Assembly (NCBI GenBank): GCA_947685225.1
Contig: CANTUV010000022.1
Span: 8,908,501-8,972,500 of the forward strand
Reading direction: 5' to 3'
From: Garcia nutans
Taxonomy: Eukaryota > Streptophyta > Magnoliopsida > Malpighiales > Euphorbiaceae
Length of the DNA: 64,000 nucleotides
The position numbers and the translations under genes were made by a program. This document shows, piece after piece, positions 1 to 11,868 of the stretch (position 1 is the first letter of the stretch; the number at the start of each line of letters is the position of its first letter). The notes below the pieces were generated by a model, which saw nothing but the letters and a program-made list of their open reading frames with translations, was not told the DNA's origin and did no database searches.

Positions 1-224
1 TTCTTTCAAATTTTAAAATATATTTTTTATTATTCTTTTTACTTGGTATAATTTGTATATAGAATTTATGAATGAATTGAATATTAAAAAGAATAAATAA
101 TATAAAAATAAAATTTATATTTAAATGAAATGTAGTAAAACAAAAGTACATAAATCAAATAAATTTACATAAAAATAATAATATATATATAATTAAAATA
201 TAAGGTATACATAAAAAATTGAAA

Positions 225-400
225 TCAAGTATAAGCAGGAGGCGGTGGAAGTGGAGGTAAAGGAGAACCGCCCGGAGAAAACTGTAGTGATAGATTGAAG
301 GTCATTCATATAAAGTTAGCCATCAACTCATTAAGTTACTATTGGACTAATCTCTGCATCTTGGCATGCATCCGCGTTTGAAATTTATATTTAAAATTCT
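225..400 (-). pseudogene. Possible relic of a CACTA (En/Spm) accessory protein C-terminus
   Basis: On the minus strand this GC-richer patch in AT-rich DNA reads as a short proline-rich tail (FSPGGSPLPPLPPPPAYT then stop), preceded by a stretch with MHAKMQRL-like residues that is interrupted by stops. Proline-rich tails after a Met/Gln-rich helix are common at the C-terminus of plant Ptta/En-Spm proteins. The nearby CACTA-like subterminal repeats make that origin reasonable. It is only a fragment, and no terminus (CACTA/TAGTG) was found, so the assignment is tentative. Confidence 0.25.
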
Positions 401-1123
401 AAAATTTATAAATAATTACAAAATTTACCTAATTTTTTTTATAAAATTAAAAAATACCCTAAAAATAAATCTAACACCCTAAAATTCATAAATTTACCAA
501 AAACTTTTTTAAAATATAACAAAATAATTCAACAAACTCCCTAAAATTTATTTTATTAATGTTAAAAAATTAATAATTTGTTTATTTTTATAACTAAAAT
601 TCTGAAATAAAAAAATTAATAAAATTAACATAAAATTTTTTAAAATAATCAACAAAAACCATAAAAATCTAAATACCAAAATTTATATATATAATTAGGA
701 TTAATTATAAAATTAACAAATTTAATTTTTTCCTAAAATCTAAAAAAATTAATAAAATTTGCCTAAATTTTTTAAACAATTAAAAAATAACCTAAAAAAT
801 AAAATAACCCACAAAAATAAAATAACCTACAAAAAAATTCTATATATCAAAAAATTCTAAATTATGCAAATTTTAAATATCCCTAATTTATATATTCAAT
901 TTCAGATTAACAAAAAAACTACATAACATTAGTTTTTTTTTTAAATTTCAAAATTAAAAAAATAAAATTGACATAATATTTCATAAAAAATAAAAAATAC
1001 ACAAAAAAAAAGCATCACACATGCAACATATAAATATTCTACCTAATCTACAACAATCACAAACCTATAGCCACATCAAAATTAAAAATAAATAAAAAAT
1101 AAACAAAAAAATAAAATCGTACC
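401..1123. other. AT-rich non-coding DNA
   Basis: Very AT-rich, with many short A and T runs and partial repeats of an aaaatt type. No open reading frame, RNA gene or transposon end is recognisable. It could be intron or spacer of a decayed CACTA-type element. Confidence 0.5.

Positions 1124-1196
<73 letters not shown>
1124..1196. repeat. (TTA)n microsatellite
   Basis: About 24 uninterrupted copies of the trinucleotide TTA/ATT are read directly. Confidence 0.97.
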
Positions 1197-1197
<1 letters not shown>

Positions 1198-1394
1198 AAG
1201 CCACAAATCGACAAAGACAAAGGGGGGGAAGAGGAGGCAAAGGAGAATAGGAGGAGAGGAGTACGGGCAGAAAATAGGGCAAGTTAAAAAAAATCGATTT
1301 TATAGATCTGATAGTTTACCGACATACTTAAGTGTTTATCGGCAAATTTACTAGTAAAAATATAATTTTTGTCGATAATATCCAGAGAATAACA

Positions 1395-2190
1395 ATTTCT
1401 CTTAGTAATGTGCTACATATTTACCGATAGAAATATATGTCTCTCAAAATTACCGACAAAAATATTATTTCTATCGGTAAACATAAAGTAAACCATTAAC
1501 CTAATTATTTACCTAACTGTCAGTAATACTGATAGAATATTTTTATCTGTCTATATTACCGACATATTACAGCATTCTGTCTGTAAACGGATGAGCTTAG
1601 GTGGAAAAATTCTCGCCCACATTTACCATTTACTGACCGATTATAATTTCCATCGGCAATATCAATATAAAACATATTTTCTCGGTAAACTAAAGGTCAA
1701 GATTTAACCTATTAAGTTACCGAGAGAATAACCTGGTAATATCGATATAATATTTTTTTATCGGTATTATTGACAAATTATAGCATTCTGTCAGTAAACA
1801 AGTGAGCATAGGCAGGAAAATTTCTGCCCACATTTACCATTTATCGATTAGCATGTTCTCTCAGTAAACTAAAGGTCAAGATTTAATCTATTAAGATACT
1901 GAAAGAATATTTTTATCTATCGATATTACCGATAGATTACAGCATTCTGTCAGTAAACAGGTGCGTTTAGGCGAAAAAACTCCCGCCCACGTTTACCATT
2001 TACTGACCAATTATAATTTTCATCGGCAACACCGATAGAAAGCATGTTCTCTCGGTAAACTAAAGATCAAGATTTAACCTATTAAGTTACAGAGAGAATA
2101 AAATTATCTGTCGGTAATACCGACAAATATGCTTTTCTAATATATTAAAATTTTTATCGGTAAACGGGTGAGATTAGGCAGTTTAGCGAT
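1395..2190. repeat. Tandem ~160-210-bp repeats rich in TTACCGACA/TATCGGTAA, CACTA-like subterminal DNA
   Basis: Three and a half diverged tandem units are visible, beginning near 1395, 1590, 1800 and 1960. Each contains gcccacatttaccattta, a run like ctcggtaaactaaaggtcaa, and gcattctgtcagtaaac. Short inverted motifs of the type TTACCGACA and TATCGGTAA are scattered throughout 1300-2440. Arrays of short direct and inverted ACCGAC-type motifs are the usual subterminal architecture of plant CACTA elements, where transposase binds. No CACTA terminus lies nearby, so the element is truncated, apparently at the LINE boundary near 2440. Confidence 0.5.
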
Positions 2191-2488
2191 AAAATTTTTT
2201 GACTAAATAATATAGGTCAGTAAATATTACCATCACTTTTCTTTTTAGTTGGTAAATTTTGATGGTAATTATTCACGCCATCAACTGGCGCCTTTATTCC
2301 TAATAAATAATTTGTCTGTAAATTTTTCTATCAGTAATATATCAATAATTTGTTTGTATATTTTTTTATTTATTTTTTTTAATTTCTCTTAGTATTCTAT
2401 CGGTATTACCAACAAAATATTTTTTTTGTCAGTAATTTTACATGGAGAAGGGTTATGATGAGGACAGTGGAATTCTTGGGAGGATAGA

Positions 2489-4174
2489 TGATAAGTACAC
2501 AATTAATGATATTTTATTCTCATTTCTTAATATGATTATTATCAAATTGAGTTTAATTTGTTTGTTCAAAGTGCAATTTAAGGATAATTTCAGGAATTCT
2601 CGATAATTTGAGGCTTTTGATCATTTCGGAGCAATTACGGATGAAAGTAGAAGAAAAGAGCAAAATCTGTCAATGGACACGCCCACGAACACGGGCGTGT
2701 CGTTAGACATGCCCTTGTTACTGCATTCAGTGGCTATGACACGTCCAGTTGCATGGGCGTGCTAATGATCGTGCCATTTACCCAAAGTCACAGTAGCTGC
2801 GACACGCCCAGGACCACGGGCGTGTCAATGAGCGTGTAATTCATCCAGACTCACAGTAGCTGTCACACGCCCGGTACCACGGGCGTGCCAAGGAACGTGC
2901 CTTTTATTCAGACTTACAGTAGCTATGACACGCCCAGTAACACGAGCGTGTCAGTGGACGTGCCTTTGGTTCAAGATCACAGTGCCTATGACACGCCCAG
3001 TGACATGGGCGTGTCAGTGGTCGTGTCACCTGTCGAAAAGTAAGATTCTTTGCACTGATTGGGGAATAAGTGGGGGACAACAGCTGGCCTTTGTCAAAAA
3101 GAAAGAACAAGAAAAAGAGAGCTTGCCTAAATCAGGGAAAAGAGTGATGAACCAAGGGAAAGTGGTAGACAATGGAGGGGTTTAGTGAGCTGGAGGAATG
3201 GGTTGGAGATTTGGAGGGAAATAAAAAGAGAAGAGAGTGAGGAGAACAACAGTTTTTGCTGGAGCATTTCTGGAAACAGAGAAGAAAGAAGAGGAGGAGG
3301 AGCTATCTGCTGGAGCAAGAAGAAGGGTCTTGAGCTGAGTTTGAAGAAAGGTCCACATCATATACAAGCCCTAAACCAAGAATCAAGAGCTCAAGTGAAG
3401 AAATACAGATTCACTGCCATGAATTGTTTGGTTTCTCTTACTCATTTATCTTGCTCTGTTTTTCTAGCTTTGAATATGAACTAAATCCTTCTCTATCTAG
3501 ATGTTGATGAACCCTAGCCAATTTGTATGAATTAAACAATTGTATTCAGTTGAATCAATTAATTGAGTTGTTTTATTCTTATGATACTTGTTGTTATTTC
3601 CAATTGATAATAGCATGCTTGTTGATTGGTTATTATTTTCATATTATTGACTTGAGAAAGCTTGATATGAATTGAATACTCATAAGGATTGAGGATTGAT
3701 TGGGGTACTAGAGGTAGACCTACAAGATCCTTTGGTTTATAGTTCCTTGTCCTTAATGCATGATCTATTTAATTGTGTTTTGAGAAGAGATTCTGGCACT
3801 CTACTTAGTGATTAGGGATTAATCCACTCGAGAGAGGCTTTAATCTAAGTTAGAGGAATGCCAATTCAATTTGATTAAACGATTTAGCTGAATGGATTGT
3901 TTATAAATATCATTGAGGCTAGGGGGATTCAATATCTGGATAGTTCTATTAATATCATTATAAATCTTTTGTGCACAACATTTAATTTTCTTTCATTCAT
4001 TAATTAGTTGATTTTAGTTACAACACATCACACAACTATTAATTCGCTAAACAACGATTAAGATTTACACTAGTACTTGGCCTTGTCCCTAGAGGAACGA
4101 CATTCACTCACTATTATATTACTTGAGCGACCCGTGCACTTGCGGTAATTGCATATAACATACGGCACGCATCA
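2489..4174 (+). mobile_element. Solo LTR of a Ty3/gypsy (Athila/Tat-like) retrotransposon
   Basis: The 1686-bp segment begins TGATAAGT, ends GCACGCATCA, and is flanked on both sides by ATAGA (2484-2488 and 4175-4179), a perfect 5-bp target duplication. There is no internal coding region, primer site or second LTR, so it is a solo LTR left by LTR-LTR recombination. The 3' end (gacccgtgcacttgcggtaa near 4130) resembles the LTR ends of plant Athila/Tat elements. It interrupts the endonuclease region of the LINE. Short ORFs inside it are not considered genes. Confidence 0.85.
2670..3040. repeat. ~77-bp tandem minisatellite with ACACGCCC/GGGCGTGT palindromes inside the solo LTR
   Basis: About five diverged units are read directly. 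Each has the core acacgccc, 7-9 variable bases, then gggcgtgt, followed by a linker ending in cacagtagctatg or close variants. Each core could form a hairpin. The array is much richer in GC than its surroundings. Confidence 0.9.
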
Positions 4175-4179
4175 ATAGA

Positions 4180-6273
4180 CATGGCATTTTGTGATGATAA
4201 ATGGTCTCAATTGTTCCGACATCATTCTTTATTGAATTTAATGACTGCGACTTCTGATCATAACCCTTTAAAGCTTCTCATTAATAACAGGGAACTGTAT
4301 CATCCTTCACGTCAGTTCAAATTCAAAAATATATGGCTTTGTGATGATAGTATCTGGAAGATTGTATCTCCAAGTTGGAATCTACTTCTAACTTTGATGT
4401 AACAGATGAGATTCAAATAGGGAAGTTTTATCTTATTGAAGCAAGAATTTTAATAAGAAAATTCACAAAATTGCTTATTCCTCTTTTTTCACAAAAATAC
4501 TTCGGTAAGGAAGAAGAAGAAATTAGTTATATCATTAAAAACTAATCATGGTGTTTGGATCTCCAATCTTGATGAAATGTGTGGTACGATTGCAAGTTAT
4601 TTTTTGACTTTATTTGGAGACAGTAATGGTGTCTATAATCCTATTATTTCTTGTGTTGGTTCTAAAATTTCTCAAGAAAATAATGAGAAACTACTTGCTC
4701 TATTCACATATAGAGAATTTAAGAAAACTTTATTTAGTATGCATCCAGATAGATCCCTTGGGCTAGATGGGATGAATCCATTAATTTTTCAATTTTTCTA
4801 CAGTATTATGGGTCCTAGTGTGATCAGTAGCTATAAAGGGTGGCTAGCACAAGGTACTTTTCCTGAAAATCCTAAGCATACAAATATTATGCTTATTCAT
4901 AAAGCCAATTCACCAGAGACTATTAGTAATTTGAGACCTATAGCTTTGTGTAATGTTATTTATAAAATACGCTCTAAGGTTTTGGCTAATTGTCTCAAAA
5001 TTTTGTTGCCTTCTATTATTTTTGTTGTCAATCTGTATTTGTTCTAGGTAAATTGGTAACTAATGTGTTGTATTAGCTTTCAAGATTATTCATTATTTGG
5101 AAAAGGAAGATTAGAGGGAAGAAAGGAAATGTTACACTCAAGGTTGATATCTCTAAACTTATGATAAGATTGATTGGACCTATCATAAGCTTATTCTCCT
5201 TAAAATGGGCTTTGCACAGAGGTGGGTGGATTTGATTATTTTGTATGTTGCTACGATAACTTATTCTATTAATATGAATGGTAGGGAGATTGGGCTAGTT
5301 GTTCCAAAGAGGGGCTATAGACAGTGTAATCCCTTATCACCATATCTTTTTATTTTATGTGAAGAAGGCCTCTCGGCCTTGTTTGAAAAGGCTAAAAAGG
5401 AAGGGCTTAGTCACAGTTGTAGTGTTATTAAAGGTGGTCCTGCTATTTTTAACCTTTTAACTGTAGATGACAATTTCTTTATCTTCAAGGCTAATTCCAA
5501 GGAATGCTTAAATGTTAAAAATATTCTCTATAGTTATAAGATGGCCTCAGGTTAGGCTATCAACTACTAGAAGTCCCGCATCCTTTTTAGTACTAATGTT
5601 ACATATGACATTTGTAAGGAGTTACAAAGGTCTTTGAGAATCCATACTCCTCTAGATAATAATAGATATCTTGGGCTTCCTTCTTTTTTGGGAAAGAATA
5701 AGTGACAAATCTTTTCTTTCTTAGGGATAAAATAGAGAAGAGAATTCAAGGCTGGTTTAATCAATTATTATCTAATGCTGGTAAGAGATTCTTATTAAAA
5801 CAATTGCTTAAACAATTTCTACTTATTGTATGAGCACATTTATCTTACCTAAGACTCTTTGTGATGATTTACAAAAATGATGAACAGTTTTGGCGGAGTT
5901 CGAAGTTAGGGGGTCGAAGAAGAATCCACTAATTATCTTGGGAGAGAGTATGTGTTCCAAAAAGAGAAGGTGGACTTAGATTTAGAGACCTTAACTGCTT
6001 TAATTTAACAATGTTAGCAAAGCAAGGTTGGCAAATTTTGACTAAAACAAACTCCTTAGTATCTCAAGTTCTTAAAGCTAAATATTTTCCACGTTATGGT
6101 TTCTTACAAGCTTATGAGGATATTAACCCAAGCTTCATTTGGAGGAGATTATTGCAAGCTAAATATTTGCTAAAAGATTGCATTCGATGGAGGCTTGGTT
6201 ACAATTTCATTATTAATGTATGGAGAGAGCCATGGATTTCTGATGATAATAATTTTTTTGTTCTATCTACCCC
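4180..6273 (+). pseudogene. LINE ORF2 relic: endonuclease end, reverse transcriptase, start of zinc-binding region
   Basis: Segment 4181-4402 reads MAFCDDKW then TSDHNPL, the C-terminal SDH motif of the L1 AP-endonuclease. Segment 4577-5047 has the RT N-terminal motifs GLDGMNPLIFQFFY and NLRPIALCNVIYKI. Segment 5205-5555 has QCNPLSPYLFILCEEGLS, where plant L1 elements normally have QGDPLSPYLF. At the catalytic FADD position it has TVDD, so the active site is altered. Segment 6011-6273 reads MLAKQGWQIL through WREPWI, the linker before the zinc-binding domain. The frame changes several times between segments and the polyprotein cannot be translated whole. Confidence 0.85.
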
Positions 6274-7634
6274 TGATAGGCTGCAAATCCAACATGTTTA
6301 TCACTTTGTTTTTGTGCTTAATTGATGTTATTCACATTGAAAAGAAGAGCTTTTACTTGGTTTTTATTATTTTGGACAGGAATGGTGGATTTGCAATAAA
6401 GAGGCTTATTTGGAGCTAGATTGGAAGTATTGGAGCAAAGGACATGAAGCTGAATTTTCTTTATGACAGATTGGCAGATTGGCAGCAGAGGCCTTAGGCT
6501 TGCCCAAGGCTAACGGCCAGGCAGACCTGAACGGGCTGATTTAATTAAGTGACGGGCCCATGTGATTTAGTTGTATTTGAGGACTTTTAAACCGACTTGT
6601 AATAGGATTTAAGTAGTTTTTAGTGGGCCTTTTTGTTATATTAGGATGGCCCCACTCTTTATTGAGTATTTAAGTTATTTTTAGGGTTTTGGGAGAGGAC
6701 TTTTTGCCTCCTCTTTGATTGATACGAATTGGAGGTTTACTTTGACAGAATTTTTGTTGTTCTTCCATGGCCATGTGTGGCTAAACTCTTTATTTCAGTC
6801 GAAGGTTAATTCAACGTTGATTTTCTAATGGATTGTGAGATTTAATGTGCTTTATCTTTGCTTTTTGATTCATATTGTATTTGTGTTTTCTCTTTGATTA
6901 TTGGGGTGAGAATCATCCATAGTGGATATCTATTATTTGTTTTAACAGGGCCCGTTATTCATCTAATAGGTTTCTGCACAACCAATCAATTAGGTTTAAT
7001 CCGTAATTGTTAATCCGAGTTGATAAAAGTGGTAGTCAATATAATTCAATTGCGTCAAAGCCTTAGGGTTATATTGTGGGAAAACATAATCTGATCTAAA
7101 TGGATTCTCATAGTTTCTGTTGGTCAGGGCAGGGTTCTATTAATTTTTAACGCTGTTAACGGCTAAATCCTTTGTCGTACTTAGGGTTGTTAGTTAATTA
7201 GGGATTATTATTAGGTCGTACCTTAATAATCTAATACTAAGATAGAATTGGTTGGGAGGACGTTCCTTTTTTACTATAACTTGTCTACAATAATGAGTTG
7301 AAAAGCTATCTTGAAATCGATGATCAATCCAAATGAATTTCATACCGCGAATTACCTTTGACTGAGTTGTCTTCCATTGTTTCAAGTTTTTAATTATTTT
7401 TGCTGTCCTAATTTCGTTCTGATCACTTCTTTAACTTAATTTCGTTTTATTTTTCATAAATATAATTCACCTAGTTTTATTTTGTTTTTCTTAAATTACA
7501 GCAGGTCAGGTTTTGGTTAGTCTTGGGCAAGGCTAGTCTCCAGGGTTCGACCCTTCTCACCCTATTTACAATATTTTGTGTTGTTTTATTAGGAAGAACA
7601 GGTTATTTATTTTTGGTGGCTTCGACACCCATCA
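6274..7634 (+). repeat. 5' LTR of the Athila-like element
   Basis: Starts TGATAGGCTG and ends CGACACCCATCA. It is repeated almost perfectly at 13787-15146. The primer-binding site follows 5 bp after its end. ORFs in either strand of this LTR occur in both copies and have no recognisable product. Confidence 0.95.
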
Positions 7635-7639
7635 AATTT

Positions 7640-7657
7640 TGGCGCCGCTGCCGGGGA
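7640..7657 (+). promoter_or_regulatory. Primer-binding site, tRNA-Asp type
   Basis: The 18-base string tggcgccgctgccgggga directly follows the 5' LTR. It is the standard Athila-type primer-binding site, where a tRNA primes minus-strand DNA synthesis. Confidence 0.9.
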
Positions 7658-7688
7658 CTAGTTTACATTACTGTTATTGCTTCTATGA

Positions 7689-8903
7689 ATGACCAGATCT
7701 GAAAATTTGCAATTAGAATTTGATCCTGAGATAGAAAAGACAGCCCGTACATTGACGAAGGAAACCAAGCTACGAAAAAGGGCTGCAACTGCTTCTACAG
7801 CTGATCCAGAAATTATAATTACTGATTTAGTTGAATCTTCAACTGAATTTGATCCTGAATTAGAAGAAACCTCAACAGAATCTGAAAGAGAGGAACAAAT
7901 GGCTGATAATCGCACCGTTAGAGAGCTACAGGCAGCCCCTGTGGACCAGCAGCCCCTGTGTATTGCTTTTCCAAACTTGGATGCACCATTTGAGTTGAAA
8001 TCTGGTTTGATTCACCAGCTCCCTACTTTCCATGGAATGAAGAACGAAAACCCACACAACTTTTTGAAAGAGTTCCATGGAGTTTGCTCTAGTATGAAGC
8101 CTCAAGGGGTGACAGAAGAGCAAATTAAGTTGAGAGCATTTCCGTTTTCACTAAAAGATACTGCCAAAGAATGGTTACTTAACTTACCACCAGGTTCCAT
8201 AACGACATGGCCTGCTATGGCTCATGCATTCTTGGATAAGTTTTTTCCCGCCTCTAGAGCAGCCACCATTCTTAGGGAGATTAGTGGGATCAAACAAAAA
8301 GATATAGAAAGTCTTTATGATTACTGGGAGAGATTCAAGAGGTTGTGTGCAAACTGCCCACAACATGGGATGTCCGAACAATCACTTCTCCAGTATTTTT
8401 ATGAAGGGATGCTGGATATAGAAAGGAAAATGGTCGATGCTGCAAGTGGGGGAGCTCTTGTTAACAAAACTCCAGCCCAGGCAAGAGAGATCATATCAAC
8501 CATGGCTGCAAACACGCAACAATTTGGACAAATTGAAGAGCCATCACGCAAGCTCTATCAGGTAAGTAATTCTTCCGTTGAAGCTAAACTTAATGAGCTA
8601 ACTTCTGTGATTAAAAATTTTACTGCAGGACTTAATAGTCATAAAAGAGCGTGTGAAGCATGCACTTCTTATGACCACCCAACTGATGCATGTCCATCTT
8701 GGCAAGAGGGTCAAGAGCAAGTCAACGCTATTGGAGGTTTTTTCGGGCAGCCTCAAAGATCCAACTTTCCCATCTCCAACACTTTTGATGATAGTTGGAG
8801 GAGGCACCCGAATTTAACTATGGGAATAGGCAACAGAATTTTCAGCAAGCTAGGCCACCTCCTCAACAATCTTCCAACTCACACATGTCTTTGGAAGACA
8901 TAG
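7689..8903 (+). pseudogene. gag, first reading frame (Athila-like), ended by a frameshift
   Basis: This 404-codon frame encodes the structural protein that would form the retrotransposon particle. An acidic N-terminus (about residues 1-85) precedes the retrotransposon gag core (about 100-280), with GLIHQLPTFHGMKNENPH, LKDTAKEWLLNLPPGSI and FLDKFFPASR. A cysteine/histidine stretch, CEACTSYDHPTDACP, follows near residues 320-335; it resembles a degenerate zinc knuckle. From about 8800 the frame runs into unrelated residues, while the normal continuation is in the overlapping frame 8795-10282. A 1-bp loss near 8815 therefore seems to separate the two parts. The start at 7689 is the first in-frame Met after the primer-binding site. 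No pol RT or integrase follows. Confidence 0.85.
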
Positions 8904-10282
8904 TTAGATCACTTGCCACTACCCAACAAGCATTCCAACAAAACATGCAAGAGTTTCAAAGCAAAACAAAGAAGAGCATCCAAAATATGGAGAGCCAAAT
9001 CAGCCAGCTAGCCTCCTCCGTGAGCAGATTGGAAACGCAAGGGAAGCTTCCCTCTCAAACTATTGTCAATCCGAGGGAGAACGTGAGTGCCATTACTCTT
9101 CGTAGTGGAAAGGAGCTACAAACAACAGCTATAAAGAAAAATAGCAGCAGGCCCAAGGAAGAAGATGAAAAAGAGGTTGAGATTTTGAAGGATGAGCCTA
9201 CCAAGCAAGTGCAAGGATGGATGTCCGAACCAATTGTCATTCCACCTCCATTTCCCGAGCAGTTGAAGCAATGCAAGAAGGAACAAGAAGAGAAAGATAT
9301 CTTTGAAGTCTTTCGCAAGGTCGAGGTAAATATTCCCTTACTTGACTTAATTAAGCAAATACCTCGTTATGCAAAATTTTTGAAGGAATTCTGCACAAGT
9401 AAGCGAAAGCAAGCTAGTGATGAGAAGGTAAGTGTGGGGGAGAATATCTCTGCTATTTTACAAAGAAAGCTTCCCCCGAAGTGCAAGGACGAAGGTATGT
9501 TTTCTATCCCATGTAGAATAGGCAATGTGCAATTTAAGAAAGCTATGTGTGATTTAGGTGCTTCAATTAATGTTATGCCATTGTCTACTTTTTCTTCTTT
9601 AAATGTGGGTGAGTTAAAGAAAACTAGCATTTGTATTGAATTGGCAGACAAGTCCGTTATCTACCCGGAAGGGGTGCTAGAAGATGTGTTAGTTAAAGTA
9701 GATGGTCTTATCTTTCCTGCTGATTTCTATGTTATTGATATGAAGGATCCTAAATCCTCAAATTCTTCTGAAATCATTTTAGGGAGACCATTTCTTAGGA
9801 CAGCTAGGACTAAAATTGATGTTTTTGATGGTATTCTTACCATGGAGCTGGACGATGAAGTTGTCAAATTTAATATGTATAGTGAAGTTAAGGATGTTAA
9901 TGTTGTGTCAAATGGGAATGCTATATCTAATGTTGAGGCTGGTATTGAAAACTCTTCTCAATTGAATGATAAAAGTGAGTTAAATGTGGTTTCTTGCAAT
10001 AATTCTGATATTGATTGTACTAATAAGTTCAAAGAAAAAGTTTTGTTTGATGAGAAGTTGCAGGTTGAGAATGAGAAGAAGGCAATGAAATTGGGTTTAA
10101 GGCGATTGCCGAATCGCTTAAAATATTTGTTTATTGATGATGAAGACCCAATTGCTTTGATAGTGCCCAAAGGTTTAAGTAGTGGGCAAGGAAAGAGGTT
10201 AATTCAGGTGTGCAATGAGTACAAAGATGCGTGTAGAAGGGTAGGACATGCTGCCTATGAAACCCCGACGAAGTTCGGTTAA
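8795..10282 (+). pseudogene. gag C-terminus and aspartic protease (Athila-like), pol truncated before RT
   Basis: This frame continues gag after the frameshift. A Gln-rich coiled-coil-like stretch (about residues 30-85) is followed by the pol linker (AITLRSGKEL, then NIPLLDLIKQIPRYAKFLKE). The retropepsin-like protease has the catalytic core CDLGASINVMPL near residues 250-262, and SEIILGRPFLRTA as the second conserved strand. The frame then reads RLPNRLKYLFIDDEDPIALI, the usual lead-in to Athila reverse transcriptase, and about 45 residues later it ends. The DNA just after the stop (gcgctttctgggaggcaacc) is a signature normally found downstream of Athila integrase. RT, RNase H and integrase therefore appear to be cleanly deleted near 10200-10280. 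Confidence 0.85.
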
Positions 10283-11868
10283 AATTTCGGGAAATGTCGA
10301 GCCTAAGACATTAAACAAGGGCGCTTTCTGGGAGGCAACCCAAGCCTAATAAATTTTGTGTTTTCTTTTTATTTGAATTTTCTGCATTTGTTTTTATTTT
10401 TCAAAAAAAAATGAACAGTGTCATCTTCTTCCTTGGGTTTATTTTCTGGTTCTGAAAATTCTGGTTATGAATGGTAAAAAATGGTGTTTTGATGGTTGAG
10501 AGCAGTGCTATGGGCAGTAAAGCTTTTATTTTACTAAGTTTTGACATGTTTTTTTTAAGTCATACAGGTTTTTGGGTTCATTTGTTCTTTAACTGTTGTT
10601 TATATGGTAACTGAAACTAATTTCTCTTATTTTTACTTTATTACAGCTAGCAGTAAAAGACGAAGCCTCTCTTTCTCTCTCCCCAGACGCGTCTTCCTTC
10701 TCCACTCGAGGTTTCCAATCGGAACACCAGAAACATCTCCACCTTCTACCTTTCACATCTCTGCTCCAGCAACCCCTCAATCGAAAACCCAGCAGTCACC
10801 ATCTTCTCTTCCCCATCCAGCAGTCCCCAACAAACCCGAAACAACAGCAGCCCCAACAATTCCGAAAATCCAGCAGCTCTCTCCCTCTCTCTCAATTTTG
10901 AAATCCACCCAGAAATCGCAAAACCAGAAAATCGCACCCAGAAATTGCAACAGAAATCGCAAATCCAGCAGCCCCTCAATTGAAAACCCAGCATCTCTCT
11001 CTCTCTCTCTCTCAATTTCGAAATCCACCCCGAAATCGAAGCAGCCCAAAAAACGCACCCAGAAATCGCAAACCCACCAGCCACCATCGCGTGAGATCCA
11101 ATTTTCGAAATCAGTTTCTTGATTTCGATAGAAGACCTATCAAGAAATTGAGGTTTGCACTTCATACTTTAAACTTCCTTCTGATTTCTTCTCTCTGTCA
11201 TCATTCAGGTATGCTTTCTATCACTTTTCTTAATATTCTCTTCTAATTCTATTGTGAGATTGAGCATTAACAGTTTGAGAAATGTTTCTTAACTGAAATT
11301 CTGTTGAGAATTGAGACAATTGATAAGACTTAGGGAGTTGTAGTTTTTGATTGGACATTATGAAGCATATGTTTGTGCTGGGTGCTTTTGATTCCAAGTA
11401 GGGGAAGTCTAGTTACTTCCGCTTGCTGAAATTTTAATGGCAGTTGATTATTTTGAAAAATGTAGGGTACTTATTTTGGAATGCTAGATTTTTTGCTTTT
11501 CTGTTCAAGCTGCGAATTGGGTAGTTTAACTGCACTGAAACTTTGATTACTACCATTTGGGTATTTCAGATTTCATGAATCTTCTTGAGTAAGCTTGTTA
11601 GGTTGTCAGCTAACAACTCTGTTACATCTGTTATAGAGCATTGTTTCCATTGCAAGTGCATGTTTCTGTCAACTTTAAGTGGCTGATTGATTGTCATTGC
11701 TATACAATTGCTGGAATTGATTCTCGAATTGACAAAATCTGAATTTAAATTTCCAGAACAAGGGCGTGATATTCTGTTGATTGGATTCCATTATTGTGAG
11801 ATTTTGTCTCTGTTCTTGGTTGCAGTTTTGTTTTTCAGTTTTTGTAGGTGCACTAAGGTCGTTGAAAC
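10283..11868 (+). other. Non-coding internal region of the Athila-like element with a possible spliced leader
   Basis: It carries a CT-rich, Ser/Pro-rich low-complexity stretch at about 10660-11120 with three diverged copies of a cccagaaatcgcaa-type unit. The open frame there (10604-11122) is compositional, and I do not call it a gene. A consensus-like splice donor occurs near 11208 (tcag|gtatgc) and a pyrimidine-rich acceptor near 11846 (tttttgtag|gt). Together they could excise an intron just upstream of the small ORF at 11869. Spliced env-like leaders are known in Athila-related elements; application to this copy is inference. Confidence 0.45.

Noticed and set aside
2904..3484. Open frames of 60-100 codons on both strands in the solo LTR
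   Set aside because: They are produced by the GC-rich palindromic minisatellite and purine-rich DNA, have no recognisable domain, and lie wholly inside an LTR.
7194..7385. 63-codon minus-strand frame, repeated identically at 14706-14897
   Set aside because: It lies in both LTRs of the Athila-like element; identity reflects LTR duplication, not a gene pair.
10604..11165. 172-codon Ser/Pro-rich frame and opposing frames (139 and 93 codons)
   Set aside because: Low-complexity CT-rich repeats open several frames at once on both strands. No family resemblance, so composition explains them.
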